Shown: one piece after another, positions 1 through 13,572 of the stretch
Position numbering within the stretch: position 1 is the stretch's first letter
Layout of the letters: the number at the start of each line of letters is the position of its first letter
Source of the DNA: Diphasiastrum complanatum
Taxonomy: Eukaryota > Streptophyta > Lycopodiopsida > Lycopodiales > Lycopodiaceae
Direction: 5' to 3'
DNA length: 60,000 nt
Assembly (NCBI GenBank): GCA_029204225.1
Contig: CM055109.1
Location: 26,358,178-26,418,177, forward strand
Made by a program: the position numbers and the translations under genes
Notes under the pieces: model-generated
What the model saw: the letters and a program-made list of their open reading frames with translations, nothing else
The model's database searches: none
Told to the model about the DNA's origin: nothing

Positions 1-2289
1 AAAGCCTATGCCTCAACCTCAACATGCCTATACAACTCTCTATAGATCTCATCATCCAACTCCTCATGTGTTAGTCGTGCCCGAAGTGCAGTAGTTGTCG
101 AGTCCACCAAGCAACGTTCACTTGCAACCACAAACACGCAACATTGTCAAATAAGTATTTTGTGTGTCAAAGTACATCAAAGTTTATTTAGTATGTCAAA
201 AATCAAAATATACTCCAGCATAAAGTAAAACAGCGACTCACCTCAATCAACACAACACCCTCTACACTTGTGTGTCTCAACATGCATCCACTGGTGTTCA
301 CATACACCAACCACCTACACTCCTCAATGGATAGCTGATTTCTCTTCTTAGCGTGATACAAGACCCGGTGCTCCAATTTCACTCACAGACGGACGCTAGA
401 ACAATTCTACGAGGGGACTCTCTCGGCAATCACTGCAGGTCACTAGTGTTGCGACCATGGATGCTCCACCATGTCATAGGACTCAACCGATATTCCCTCT
501 ACTAGCACTATGCTTGATCAAATGGCTCCCGGCCTCTCTCAAAATTTACCAACTATTGCTCTATGCTCCTGAGCATTGGACCTATTGGCAAATGAACCAT
601 AGCACCCATCAGTACACATAATTCATTGGTTTTATGCACATGCATTGACTATAGGTATAACTGGAAGGCCAAGGGGTGGACATATACACATCATCCACAA
701 TGGGTGCAACATGTGGGCTACTACATGGTTGGGTCGTTGGAAGTAGTCCCGTCAGGCATCCCATATCTGCATGATCTCCTCCTTCCTATGAAAGACGCGC
801 TAAATATCTTGTCATGAGTGTGTGGAAACACAAAAGAAATGCGAAAACATGTGTGACTAGTACGGACTAGGGTGACATTATAGACATCTTGCTAACATAA
901 CATACCTCTGTATTGTGCTTTATCGTGTCCAATTTGGTGTCTTATAGCAAAAGTTATGATTTTTGGAACTTCGACAATTTTTAGTTCAAAAATTGCCAAA
1001 TTTTCAAAATGTTTTGATTGCATGTCGGGAAGTTAAGCAGTAGGTTGCATGTTCTTATAGATGAGTCATTTCTAAATGCGTTTTATGTCTGGGAACATAG
1101 TTCAATGAGTTACAGTAGTTTTCGAGATGAAATTTCATGCATGAGTACAATTTTTGTAGAAAGCAATCAAAAAGCAAATTTTTAGTTCAATTAGGTAGTT
1201 TATGTAAAAAAATGGATTTTCTAGTAAATCATTGTATGTGAATCTTGATGCATGATGGATGTTTCAAAATCATTTCAATTTGGATTGATAATAGTGAAAT
1301 TGAGAGTTTGATGACAAAAATCGATTTTCACAATTCTAGTCCATATTGAACAAAATTAAAAAAATTCTAGCTATGTGAAATTTAAAAAGAATCAAAATCA
1401 AATTTTTCTAAACATTTCAGCTATTGATTGAAATGAAATTGGCTTAAATAGTGAATGGCCTTACTAAGACGTGATGAGTTAGTTTACAAAGTCACAATTG
1501 TTTTCACTTCCAGTTAAAGATTTTGGGATTTATCAACTAATTAAAGCAATTCCTTGTTTTAAGTGAACAATACTGATCGAAGATAATGCAAATCTAGAAG
1601 GAATGGTTCCCATGCCAACGTATCTCCATCTTTTCCAAAAACTGAGTGTGGCACTTCACAAGATGAATAATCAAAACACTATGTAGAACCACCAGACGGA
1701 AGTTCCTCTGAATCAAGTCAAGACATTATCTTCGCTGTATGTGGATTTTCAATGAGAACCATATTTTGGGAGCGAAAAAGAGATGAAGTCTAAGATGGTG
1801 GATGAGTGGCTAACCAAGGAATGGTTACTTTAGTCTACACAAAATTCTCAAAGAAAAGAGGATTGAGAGCATTATTTGATTCCAAAATGGTGGCATTTAT
1901 GAGCAATTTCAGACTAATCCATTGACATCCAGACCAAAGGAAGGGATGAATGAGTTTTGGAGAAAACTCATATCCAATACTTTGACAAGCTTGATCAATT
2001 GGCATCAGAATGTAAGTAAGAAGCAGATGTCTCGGAAAAGGACTAAGAAAGCAAATCTACGAGCACTACCCATTTGACAACTTCAGTCCAGGATCCATTG
2101 AAGAGTTTACACATCTACAATTTGAGAAATAAGACTTTATTATTATATTCTTGTTGTTGTTTTTATTGATCTCATTTATGAAAAGCCACTATTATTTTGG
2201 GAATTTGCAAATATATCTTTATTGATTGACACAAATAAGTTTTTCATGTTTGTCTCTATGAATCTAAATTCTAAGGCAAAATTGTGCCT
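1..2289. other. AT-rich non-coding stretch
   Basis: I see no supported gene here. Open frames are short (the longest is about 63 codons at 626-817) and have no recognisable motif. From about 900 the sequence becomes strongly AT-rich with many oligo-A/T runs, as in decayed intergenic DNA. Reading both strands gave no LTR ends, zinc knuckle, integrase or RT motif. Confidence 0.6.
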
Positions 2290-2960
2290 CCCCTAGGTTT
2301 GTCATTTCAAATTCCTATGACAATATTATGACATCTTCAATAAATTTGTTGTTATTACCGAACATTAATGCATCATCGATATAAAATGTAATTTTTACAA
2401 AGGAAGTGCTAATGGTTTGTTGAAGGGAACATTTGAGTCTAGAAAATTAGGCATATAATTAATTTCAATAAAGAAAGAACTAATCCGGTGACTATTTAAG
2501 TCCATACAAGGCCTTATGGACTTTGCATGTCGTGTGCTCTTTGCCCTTGAGCTCATAACCCTCATGTTGTGACATATATATGTCCTTTTCTAGTTCTCCA
2601 TTCAAGAATGCAGTCTAGACATCCATTTGGTGGATTTTCATTTTTGTTGTAGCTGCATAACACAATAATAGTCTGACATAAGCATGCTTGACTATTAGGT
2701 TAAAAGTTTCAAAATTGATTGGAGGTTTTTACTTTCATGACAGTCTAAGTTAGATTTTTCAATTGAGATTGATACTTTGTGTCCATAGCTTCTTTGAAAA
2801 GTTCTATATCAAAATTTTCCATTGCTTTTTGAATAGTTGTTGGTTCTCTCAAAAGATAGGAAGCAAATTTATCAATGAATCTGATAGGAGAACTCTAGTT
2901 CTTGTTGATCTTCGAAGAAATAAAGGTTCATCTATGGTATAATTGTATAGAGTTTGCAAT
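2290..2960 (-). pseudogene. Ty1/copia reverse transcriptase remnant
   Basis: On the minus strand, with stops and frameshifts, the typical copia order can be read. First comes a polyproline-side linker resembling REPTTIQKAMENF and FKEAMDTKYQSQLKN. It is followed by the RT start KMKIHQMDV-TAFLNGELEKD, then IYMSQHEGYELKGKEH and HKALYGLK-SP. These match the conserved 'MDVKTAFLNG' and 'ALYGLKQSPR' blocks of Ty1/copia RT. The catalytic YVDD block is not readable in frame. The fragment is isolated: no LTR, PBS or integrase could be assigned beside it. It is an old, inactive fossil. The family call is firm; the exact ends are approximate. Confidence 0.8.

Positions 2961-5745
<2,785 letters not shown>

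Positions 5746-5774
<29 letters not shown>
5746..5774. repeat. (TG)n microsatellite
   Basis: A perfect TG dinucleotide run of about 29 bp in AT-rich non-coding DNA. Confidence 0.95.
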
Positions 5775-5776
<2 letters not shown>

Positions 5777-6070
5777 CAGCCTAACAAATCTAAACAAAAT
5801 TGCACATTATCATCACAATACCAAATATTTGAATCTTAAAATAAATCAAATTCGTATAGAGTCATCACAGTCAAAGATATCATATTGACCAAACCTAACA
5901 ACCAGCAAAAGCTCCGAGTTGAGGAGAATATGCTCACCTGCATCCATCCACAACAACAACAGAATAGAGACATTATTGTGGGAACTACAGGTGTCTACAC
6001 ATTCTCAGTTGTTATCCATGTCGGAACAAGTAGTCACTGCCAAGTTAGGTGACTCTAATTTTGTCCATAT

Positions 6071-6118
6071 CGTATGTGTGTGTGTGCGCACGCGCGCGAA
6101 TGTGCACATGCATGTATA
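6071..6118. repeat. Alternating purine-pyrimidine tract (Z-DNA type)
   Basis: From 6071 to 6098 bases alternate strictly pyrimidine-purine through TG repeats into GCGCACGCGCGCG. After one phase break alternation resumes (6100-6118, TGTGCACATGCATGTATA). CG/CA alternation is the classic composition of Z-forming DNA. No gene is attached to it. Confidence 0.8.
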
Positions 6119-7422
6119 TTTGTTGGGGAGAGGAGGGGCAGAGAGGGGGATTGCAATTATGGACATATAGTGCATTAGGCTTATTTGACATTATGTGCCC
6201 ATGACCAATTTTGCTTGGCATGACCAGTGATTGATTCTATATCAACACCATGATAATTTCACTCACAAGGTAACGTCCTTTGTCGGAGGGGCGCACTATT
6301 TTTGGATGCAAGTGCTTAATGTCACATGGTCTCTTCATCTAAATGTCATGGTTTTATCCCTACGTCAATGGAGTATAAGTAGGAAGCAAATATATTCATT
6401 GGATAACTTATTTTTAAAAGGATTCTTCTTCTTCTTTGTAGGGTAATAGTTTAGTATTCTTAGTTGGAGATTGACCATTGTTTCAATGTCATCTACCTAA
6501 TGTGATTATATTCATATTGTTCTCATCAAACATCTTCTTGATTCTGATCATGTTTTCCTTTTGTCTACCTCCTTGCCTCCAAGATAGTCATAACATCTTT
6601 TACCATTAGTGCTTCCTTTTGAATAAGGAAATAGTCGTTTTTCTTGGGAAATATGCATTGTACCTACTAACTTGGGTGGGCTTGGCAATAAAAACTTGAA
6701 AATTAAGAGCAAAGTTACCATGTTCATAAGAATTTCCATGATCAATAACATGAACCAAATCGTCTTTCTTGATCCATCACATAGCTGATTTTGTGCCTAG
6801 TCATATTTCTCCCCCTTCCACATTTCAGGAACTTATGCATTACATAAGCATATTCTCTTTCAAAAGCCCCACTTTAATGAGTTTGTGCAATGCTCAAAGA
6901 TCCCACACCTTTATCTCTAGACATTCACCATATTATTTAAGAATCACCTTTATCCAAGCTCACCCCATTATTTGCCATAACATGTTTTCGTCAACCAACT
7001 ACCCATCATTGAAGGTTACATTAAGCAAAGAAGGCTTTTCCTTACTCCTAATGAAAAGGATTCTATCAAGAATGTAATGAAAGTTACTAGAGACTTCTCT
7101 TCTCCTAATCTCAACCATGACGATCCTTGGTTGTGCAATGTTGTCATCAAAGCTTGCACCTACTTGAAACTTTTTGATGAATCCAAGAGGTCCAACTTTA
7201 TTGGCATTGTTATGAACATAAGATGGTAAAGAGACAACCCTCCCTCCACCTAGTTCCGATACTTTAAAATCTATCCCAAGTTAAGAAACTTTGCTCTCAT
7301 AATTTTTACTCAAGCCTTCCCACTTAGGAGCAAGTGGGCCCACCCAACCAAATACAATGTGCCCACATGGTCACCAAAAAGACTAGACTTTCTACCATCT
7401 CTTTGTTCAACGTCCGTTTAGG

Positions 7423-7423
<1 letters not shown>
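6119..7423. other. No supported gene
   Basis: No recognised protein in either strand. The 102-codon plus-strand frame at 6769-7077 has no domain that I know and no supporting repeat or homologous copy in the window, so I do not call it a gene. Confidence 0.5.
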
Positions 7424-7466
<43 letters not shown>

Positions 7467-7500
7467 CCCTCCCCTCCCCTCCCCTCCCCTCCCCTCCCCT
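7424..7500. repeat. Compound repeat (CT)n(CCCCT)n
   Basis: A CT run (about 7424-7462) is followed by seven to eight units of the pentamer CCCCT ending at 7500. The transition suggests a CT tract that gained a pentanucleotide variant and then expanded it. Confidence 0.95.
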
Positions 7501-8239
7501 GATTGTAAGCTTCCACCCTAATCAATTGAAACCTATCTATGAAGAGACAACCCCCCCATCTTAATTGAACACTCTCTCAAATGGCACTTTTGTAGACTTA
7601 GTTCATCTTGAGCACCGGAGCTCCCACAATTACAAAATTTTTGATGGAGAAATTGGTTCTTAAATTTATTTGCTTGCTGTCAAGCCTTCTCCCCTTTTGA
7701 GGGGTTGCACATTTTCTTCATGATGTACTAATGCTTTATTCGATGCTAAAAAAAGCATCGCATAACTCTATAGAACTTTCCTATAATTACCATAGAGTTG
7801 TTTTTATCATTCATACAAAGACAAAGTACATCCAAGTTAAAGCATGGATACTTTCAAATTTGCTTACAACAAGGGATAATAGTTGTAGTGTGTATGGCCA
7901 TTGAAAGTAGACTACGCAATCCTAAAACTTGGCCATAATATTTTACGACATTCTATGGCATAATTGTCCTCTAATGCTCATGGATTTTGAAGCATAAATA
8001 TGCTCCTAAAGCCAATGGGCTTTGCACCATAAAGAACACTCTGTCCATATGGGCTTTTGGAGCATAAGACATTTAGCAATAACAAATGTAAAAGAAAGAG
8101 TTAACAAAAAAAGTCTCCTTGAGAAGTTTATGCCAAGGTAGAGTATGAGTGTCATGCTTCACACGTTTTCAAGCTCGAGCCTATTGCTCGAGGGCATGGG
8201 CCTTAAAAGTGTAAAGCCCTCCCCATAGGCATGTACGTA
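7501..8239. other. No supported gene
   Basis: AT-rich non-coding DNA. Only short frames are open. Around 8160-8235 a short GC-richer block with the local palindrome GCTCGAG...CTCGAG precedes the SINE target site. Confidence 0.5.
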
Positions 8240-8356
8240 TCACTATAACCAAATGCTTCTTGGTTTTCAAGGGGAGGCTCAAACCTGGGACCAAAGAAAC
8301 TCCGGATGCCAAGCTAACCAGCTGAACCAACCCCATTGGGTCACTATAACCAAATG
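8240..8356 (-). mobile_element. Short tRNA-derived SINE with 16-bp target-site duplications
   Basis: The 16-bp sequence TCACTATAACCAAATG occurs perfectly at 8240-8255 and 8341-8356 and brackets an 85-bp insert (8256-8340). Read on the minus strand, the insert begins with a tRNA-like head. An RNA polymerase III A box, TGGTTCAGCTGG (8318-8329), is followed by TTAGC. About 33 nt later comes a B-box-like GGTTTGAGCCT (8275-8285). It ends in a short tail, TTGAAAACCAAGAAG, with no poly(A). The A box fits the consensus in 11 of 12 positions and the B box in 8 of 11. Internal pol III boxes plus a long exact target-site duplication are the hallmarks of a SINE mobilised by a LINE. It is short for a plant SINE. 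Its perfect duplications imply a fairly recent insertion. It could alternatively be a retroposed tRNA pseudogene. Confidence 0.75.
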
Positions 8357-9210
8357 GCCGAGTTTAAGGTAGAATGAATACATGTCACTCTAGGAGAGCA
8401 AATAACATCATTTATTGGCATGGGACTCTTAGTTCTTTAATGAACCTCTCCTTCTTTTAAGGTTAGAATTCTACTCCATAAATTTGGACATATGTAGAGA
8501 AAAAAAACAATCCTGGCCCAAATTCCGATCCTCTGATTGCTGGCAAGCATCTTATGATCTTGGTGAAGAGTCAAGACCTCTCCTTCCGTGGACATCAGGA
8601 ACCTAAAGCCATTCTGCCGCACAAAAGGACATACAAAGACAAAGAAACAATAACAAACAAAGGACTTGACTCTTGCTGGTTCCAGGTTGGTCCATAGCTA
8701 CTGTGAGTCTCGTCCTCACCTGGACCTTTGGAGGTCCGTTGTCCGTTCCATTCAGTCGCACATGGGCATAAGGCAAGTACGCTCTTAAGGCTTTCACTTC
8801 AAGCAAGACTTCAAGGACCAAGAGAGTTCCAGCTTCCAGAATCCATGTTACAGTTTACTGAATCATTAATAGCAGTCTACCGACTAGCACGGTGTTGGGC
8901 ATTGTTATTTTGACTTGGTTAATACCAATGAAGGACTCTCTTTATGGATCTGGGACAGTATATCACCACCAATGAATGCTGGATTTACGTTTCCGTTTAC
9001 GAACTTAAGTACAAAGTAAGCGTACACCCATTTTGATGATCATTAACTTTAGCCCTAGAGGCTACACTACCTTGACATTGATTATTTTCATGTGCCGACT
9101 GATGTGGGATCATGATTTATAAGCATGAATTTTGTGGTGTCTAAAACTGAAATGCACCCGATGATTGTGTCAATAGCACAGAGCTATAAGTTGTGATCTG
9201 CTGAAGCCTG
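8357..9210. other. No supported gene
   Basis: Overlapping short frames on both strands (61 to 72 codons near 8437-8913) have no known domain. The GC content is a little higher than in the preceding kilobases. This DNA leads into the tandem duplication downstream of the glutaredoxin-like gene. Confidence 0.45.
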
Positions 9211-9631
9211 AAACAGAATGTGCTGATTGCACAATTGAGACTAAACACTCAGGAGTCAGAGGATATCTTATAACGTTCAAACATCCCTTTAAAAAAATAC
9301 CAATAGAAAGATCCTTACATATGGAAATAGTTCTTCATACATAGCCAAGGTTTCAGGATATTGCGGCTGCTTTGAAGCAGGCTTGGCTTGCCTAGGGTAG
9401 TGGATCAAAACCTCAAGCCAAAAACAGAATGTGCTGATTGCACAACTGAGATTAAACACTCAGGAGTCAGAGGTTATCTTATAACGTTCAAACATCCTCT
9501 TAGAAAATACCTATAGGAAGATCCTTACATATGGAAATAGTTCTTCAAAGATAGCCAAGGTTTCAGGATATTGCGGCTGCTTTGAAGCAGGCTTGGCTTG
9601 CCTAGGGTAGTGGATCAAAACCTCAAGCCAA
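9211..9631. repeat. 211-bp tandem duplication
   Basis: Two head-to-tail copies of an approximately 211-bp unit, 9211-9421 and 9422-9631. Each begins AAACAGAATGTGCTGATTGC and ends CCTCAAGCCAA. They differ by a modest number of substitutions and small indels. The array lies 0.4 to 0.8 kb beyond the stop codon of the minus-strand glutaredoxin-like gene, thus in or just past its 3' flank. No coding potential is evident. Confidence 0.95.
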
Positions 9632-9996
9632 GAACATATGATACAGGAAGCTGTCTAAGTCACAATCCGTATAATGAAGATGGGTTGTGCCTGAGCAGCA
9701 AATTAGGAACATTGAAGAGATCCTAGGTTGTAGAAAAAGAATGTTGTTTGCAGACCTTTGCTTTCGGAAAAAGCATGGATCAGATGTTTTTCAGCAAAGC
9801 GACTAATAAAGGATCTAGCATGTGGATCCAGCCAAATTATGCTTCTGCAGGCTAGAGACTCCTCCTTCAGTAGAACTTTGTAAGTAAAACAGAGAGTCAC
9901 GTGTGTACCTCTGACGATGTTGTCAGCCAAGCATCGGGCGTGGCTACTTGACAATGGAGATGGTTGTACTCTGTTACAGAGAGAGGGAGAAAGCAA
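9632..9996 (-). other. Probable 3' UTR/flank of the glutaredoxin-like gene
   Basis: This 365-bp interval follows the stop codon of the minus-strand gene. The 97-codon minus frame at 9703-9996 has no recognised domain. I could not identify a strong AATAAA on the minus strand, so the transcript end is not fixed. Confidence 0.4.
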
Positions 9997-11808
9997 TCAG
10001 CAGCAGATTGGGCATCGGATGAGCCCATTTTCATTGCAATTGGGGCACTGCTCTACCTTCTTTCCCTCACTGACAATTTTGCAGCTGCCAGCACAGTGTG
10101 GGCAAGGGACAAACCTCACTCCTCCACATCCTCTACACAACTCCCTGTTTACATACTTCGGAAGGCTTTCAAGAAGTCTTATTAGAATGCCGTTCTCATT
10201 CAGCCGCAATACTTCCTCAGCTCCGCCAATGTGTCTGCCTTTGATAAACAACCTCGGGACGTGAGCAGGTTCTGTCAGTAGATTTTTTAGTTCCTGCTTG
10301 AATCCAGAATGCATGGAGATGTCTCGCTCATCAATTCTGACACTAAACCCTTGGAGGATCGTCCTCACACTGCTGCACTCTTCATAGGTTTTCCTAATGC
10401 CTCGCAAGCTGGTAGTGTACAGAACCACTTGCTCTTCACCTCCAGGTGGACAAAGAAATTCACATTGTCCCAGTGGACTCGTTTCTACATGCATTCGGTC
10501 TACTTCATCGATCTCAGATGTAACGTCTCTTGAATAAATAGACAAAGTATCTCTGGATTCTGCAGTTGAGGTCCTAACCATTCCAGATAGCGTTCGTGAA
10601 GGGAGTTTCTTTTTCTCGGCCTCAAAGAGACACTTCCTCTTGAAAGGGCTCCGAACATCCGATAAACTAGAAGCTGAAACAGCTACTGATTCTTGGGAGC
10701 AATCGTCTCCGGAAAATTGCTCTTCTGCTGTGTCAAACGAATGTGTGATGCTCGAGTCAAACCTGGTACTTCCAGTACTTTGCAGATCATCAGGAGAGAA
10801 TGTAGAGTAACCGTTGTCACCTATTTTTAATTTCTCTAAGCTCAACGAGCCTTTCGGAGGAATCTTCACTGGCGTTAGATTTGTTTGAGGTCCTTGCTCG
10901 AGATTTCTAAAAGTTGCTCCATAGAAGAGATCCTTCACACTTGTACTCCTCTCCGCTAGTTTTGGAACGGCTTTTGAGGCGTTGCGATCCTTTTCACTCA
11001 AATCTATAAATGATTGCTTTTTGATTGAAACGCTTCGTTTTCTTGTGCCATCGCCTATTTCTTTAGCCTTGCTCTCCTTACGAGAGTTGAATTTTGCACG
11101 AAAGATGCTTGCCAGCAGCCTTTTTTCTTTCTGGAGCTTAGCAGCTTGATTTTGAAACTGTTCTGCAGCAAGCTCGGTATTCTCTTTTTCTGAAGCCTCG
11201 TGTACTGCAGCACTAAAGTCCGTTTGGTTAGAAAATGCTTGACCCTTAAGAATGTCTTTTAAGGTAATTCGACTGCATTTACGTTCCACATCATGAATAT
11301 CTTGCCCACCGTTCTGTAATCTTACGAACTTTTGGCTATGATCTGGATAGGACGAAGCCAAGTTTTTATTCCGGTCCTGCGTTTCATTCGGCACGTTGAC
11401 AATATCTGATATCTCAAATCCTTTAGCCGCTGTTTGTATAGTCATGTTTGCAACTTTCACCTTCACGATTGGTACTGCCGTAGCTTTACTCTCAGAATTT
11501 CTTTCTGAAGGTTCATCTGACGATAGCTCAGAAACAGCATCGGTGTAGTGCTCATCAGCGTGAAGCCAAGACTTGTCCTTAAGCATGAGCGACCTCAAGT
11601 CACGCCTGTCTTGACCTTCCATCTTCAAAGTGTGGAGAAAGCTAGAAGTCATTGCTACTGTCTGGCACCTATCAGCTGCGCTGTGCTTTTGAGCAGTTTG
11701 TGGCGCCGTAGGCACCGAGGTGCTACGCTTGAAGCTTAGCCTGAAAGAGTCAACCCATCCCTGCTTCTGCGCCTCCTCCTGCAACGTTTTTGACGAAGAA
11801 CATCCCAT
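9997..11808 (-). CDS. Glutaredoxin-like protein with C-terminal CxxC zinc finger, probably N-myristoylated
   Basis: A 603-residue uninterrupted frame and the only intact host-type gene in the window. The start is favoured because the protein opens MGCSSSK: Gly2 fits an N-myristoylation signal and Cys3 could be palmitoylated, implying membrane attachment. Residues about 30-450 are Ser/Lys/Glu-rich and probably disordered, with basic patches. A glutaredoxin-like domain occupies about 461-553: VVLYTTSLRGIRKTYEEC, then DERDISMH, then VPRLFIKGRHIGGAEEV. A Cys-rich tail has four CxxC pairs at about 558/561, 569/572, 588/591 and 599/602, a DnaJ-like zinc-binding layout. This architecture matches the land-plant family of Arabidopsis At5g39865. 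The usual CPYC/CC active site is replaced by TSLRG, as is typical of that family, so ordinary thiol oxidoreductase activity is doubtful. It is intronless. Neighbours are only transposons, so it gives no operon or pathway hint. Biological role is unknown. Confidence 0.93.
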   Translation of the reverse strand: MGCSSSKTLQEEAQKQGWVDSFRLSFKRSTSVPTAPQTAQKHSAADRCQTVAMTSSFLHTLKMEGQDRRDLRSLMLKDKSWLHADEHYTDAVSELSSDEPSERNSESKATAVPIVKVKVANMTIQTAAKGFEISDIVNVPNETQDRNKNLASSYPDHSQKFVRLQNGGQDIHDVERKCSRITLKDILKGQAFSNQTDFSAAVHEASEKENTELAAEQFQNQAAKLQKEKRLLASIFRAKFNSRKESKAKEIGDGTRKRSVSIKKQSFIDLSEKDRNASKAVPKLAERSTSVKDLFYGATFRNLEQGPQTNLTPVKIPPKGSLSLEKLKIGDNGYSTFSPDDLQSTGSTRFDSSITHSFDTAEEQFSGDDCSQESVAVSASSLSDVRSPFKRKCLFEAEKKKLPSRTLSGMVRTSTAESRDTLSIYSRDVTSEIDEVDRMHVETSPLGQCEFLCPPGGEEQVVLYTTSLRGIRKTYEECSSVRTILQGFSVRIDERDISMHSGFKQELKNLLTEPAHVPRLFIKGRHIGGAEEVLRLNENGILIRLLESLPKYVNRELCRGCGGVRFVPCPHCAGSCKIVSEGKKVEQCPNCNENGLIRCPICC

Positions 11809-12464
11809 CTCGCTGCCTCCAGCTCGTCCTCGTCCGCCTATCTTCAGACCGAACTATCCTTGCACGCGTTCAAGTAGTATCACAGCTTGCCAATATACAG
11901 AATGCTGCTTTGCAATCATGTTTATTTACCAAAATCTCCAAAAAAATCGCATTATGAAACAAAACTTTGCCAGTCAACCATCCTATAGACTAGATCGAGG
12001 GAAATCATTCCGCAAGGTGTATCCAACTACCTGGTAAACAGCATTTCATCAGACATTGCCTGTGCATTAACATCTTCTCAAATACTCCTAACTTGCAGAC
12101 AAAGGAATACTGGTCATGAACTCAGGAACTTCATAGATCAACATAACACCTTCACATCACAGAACAAGTTTCAAGATCCAAACCTTCTACAAAAATGTAA
12201 ATGCAAACTAAATATCATACGACTCTGGCATCCTCACCAAATACTAATCATACGACTCTGGCATCCACACCAAAGACTGGTCAGACTCTGCATGCTTAGA
12301 AAAGAGACTGGTCATACTTGTGCATGCTTAGACAAGAGACTGGTCATACATTACATGTTTATCAGCTTAGAAAGAACAAAGAATCCAGCAGGAAAATGAT
12401 GCTGCAAGAACGGATCAATCATACATCACAGCACATGCAAAAAACTTAAAACTCTGACAGATCG
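11809..12464 (-). promoter_or_regulatory. 5' flank of the glutaredoxin-like gene with short tandem repeats
   Basis: This is the region upstream of the minus-strand start. Between about 12215 and 12350 there are short imperfect direct repeats: CATACGACTCTGGCATCC occurs twice, and a roughly 37-bp unit with AGAGACTGGTCATAC plus TGCATGCTTAGA recurs. I could not identify a convincing TATA box, so promoter function is inferred only from position. Confidence 0.35.
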
Positions 12465-12698
12465 TTACGATTCACCTTGCTCAAGATTCACGAACACCCA
12501 TGTATGTTTTCCTTCTGCTTTGTGGTCCTTTTCTTCGTACCTCCTCTTCCTGTTCGCAGCGAGAGTGCTCAGAGCTGACCACCATCGCTGAAGCATTCCT
12601 GACTTCTCCAAGCTCTGAGCTCCAACCGCCCATGAATTTCCTTTTCTGCCCTCGATTCCTCGTCGGCCTGAAGACCCCATTTTAGAGCTGCCAGACAC
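12465..12698 (-). CDS. Small hypothetical ORF or 5' leader exon upstream of the glutaredoxin-like gene
   Basis: A 77-codon frame on the same strand as the glutaredoxin-like gene and about 650 bp upstream of it. It is Ser/Gly/Lys/Arg-rich with no domain I recognise. The local GC content is higher than its surroundings. On the minus strand its end reads GAGCAAG/GTGAAT, a plausible splice donor, so this could be part of a non-coding or upstream-ORF-bearing 5' exon of the downstream gene. A matching acceptor just before the main ATG was not convincing. It could equally be a chance frame. Confidence 0.25.
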   Translation of the reverse strand: MSGSSKMGSSGRRGIEGRKGNSWAVGAQSLEKSGMLQRWWSALSTLAANRKRRYEEKDHKAEGKHTWVFVNLEQGES

Positions 12699-13572
12699 TT
12701 CGTGTCTTATCTTGCCTCGTGAAAACCATCACAGAAAATGCGTCGGTTTATCTGCCAACTAAAAGCTGAAACGTGTCATCTTCCATGAGGGCAGGTAGGC
12801 CCTCTGCCCCAAGTTAAAGAGCTGGAGAGTGGACCACAAATCCATACATTTACTATATTATATACTCACTCAATGGCATGCATCTCTAGATACTCCCAAC
12901 AAGATCAGATCCCCCCCCTCCCTCTACTTGTCACTCACTCCTATGCCACTTACTCCCTCTTCTACGATTCATACACGGGTGTTTTGCCTTGGTGTGCACT
13001 CCGCCCGGACAACTTGCCTCCTTCATGTCCGCATGGTTGGAACAACTGACTGAGTGAATCAAGGCCAAAGCTCCACACCATGAGCTTTAGACCATGTTAC
13101 AAACACATTGGGAGATGGGCTTTGTTTAGTTTTGCCGCCCGATGCGTTTGTGTATTGAAGGCTTGTTAGCAGTAGCTTGAGATGTGTGATACAGTGCGCT
13201 TGGATGTTTTGTGTGCTGGAGCCCATGAAGAAGCATATGAGCAAAATTTGAGGGTTGAGCTCGCTAGAAGGAATTAATTTACAACCCAAGACTTTATTGT
13301 TGAGATTGCTCACTAGAATGTTGTCAAGGAATAGATGTGTACACGATTTGTTTCCACGCGAAGAATGATGTTGTTCAATATCGATAAAACTTTGGGCTCC
13401 TATTAATGTTTCTCGCATGAAAAGAGAAACATTCTAAACTTGTGATATGTATCTTAGCCTCTTAGGTCATAGATCTTGTCTATCACGGGTTGTCATTGAT
13501 CTTATTTAAGTCTATAGTGGATTTAACTTCGACAATGAGAATCAACAATAGAAAGGAAACCTAGCTTTGAGC
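12699..13572. other. No supported gene
   Basis: Short frames only. The 119-codon minus frame at 13059-13418 has no recognised motif. The copia homology of the next element ends abruptly near 13620, so the low-coordinate side here is either unrelated flank or highly decayed element. Confidence 0.45.

Noticed and set aside
6769-7077. 102-residue plus-strand frame as a gene
   Set aside because: No known domain, AT-driven composition, no splice or promoter signal and no second copy.
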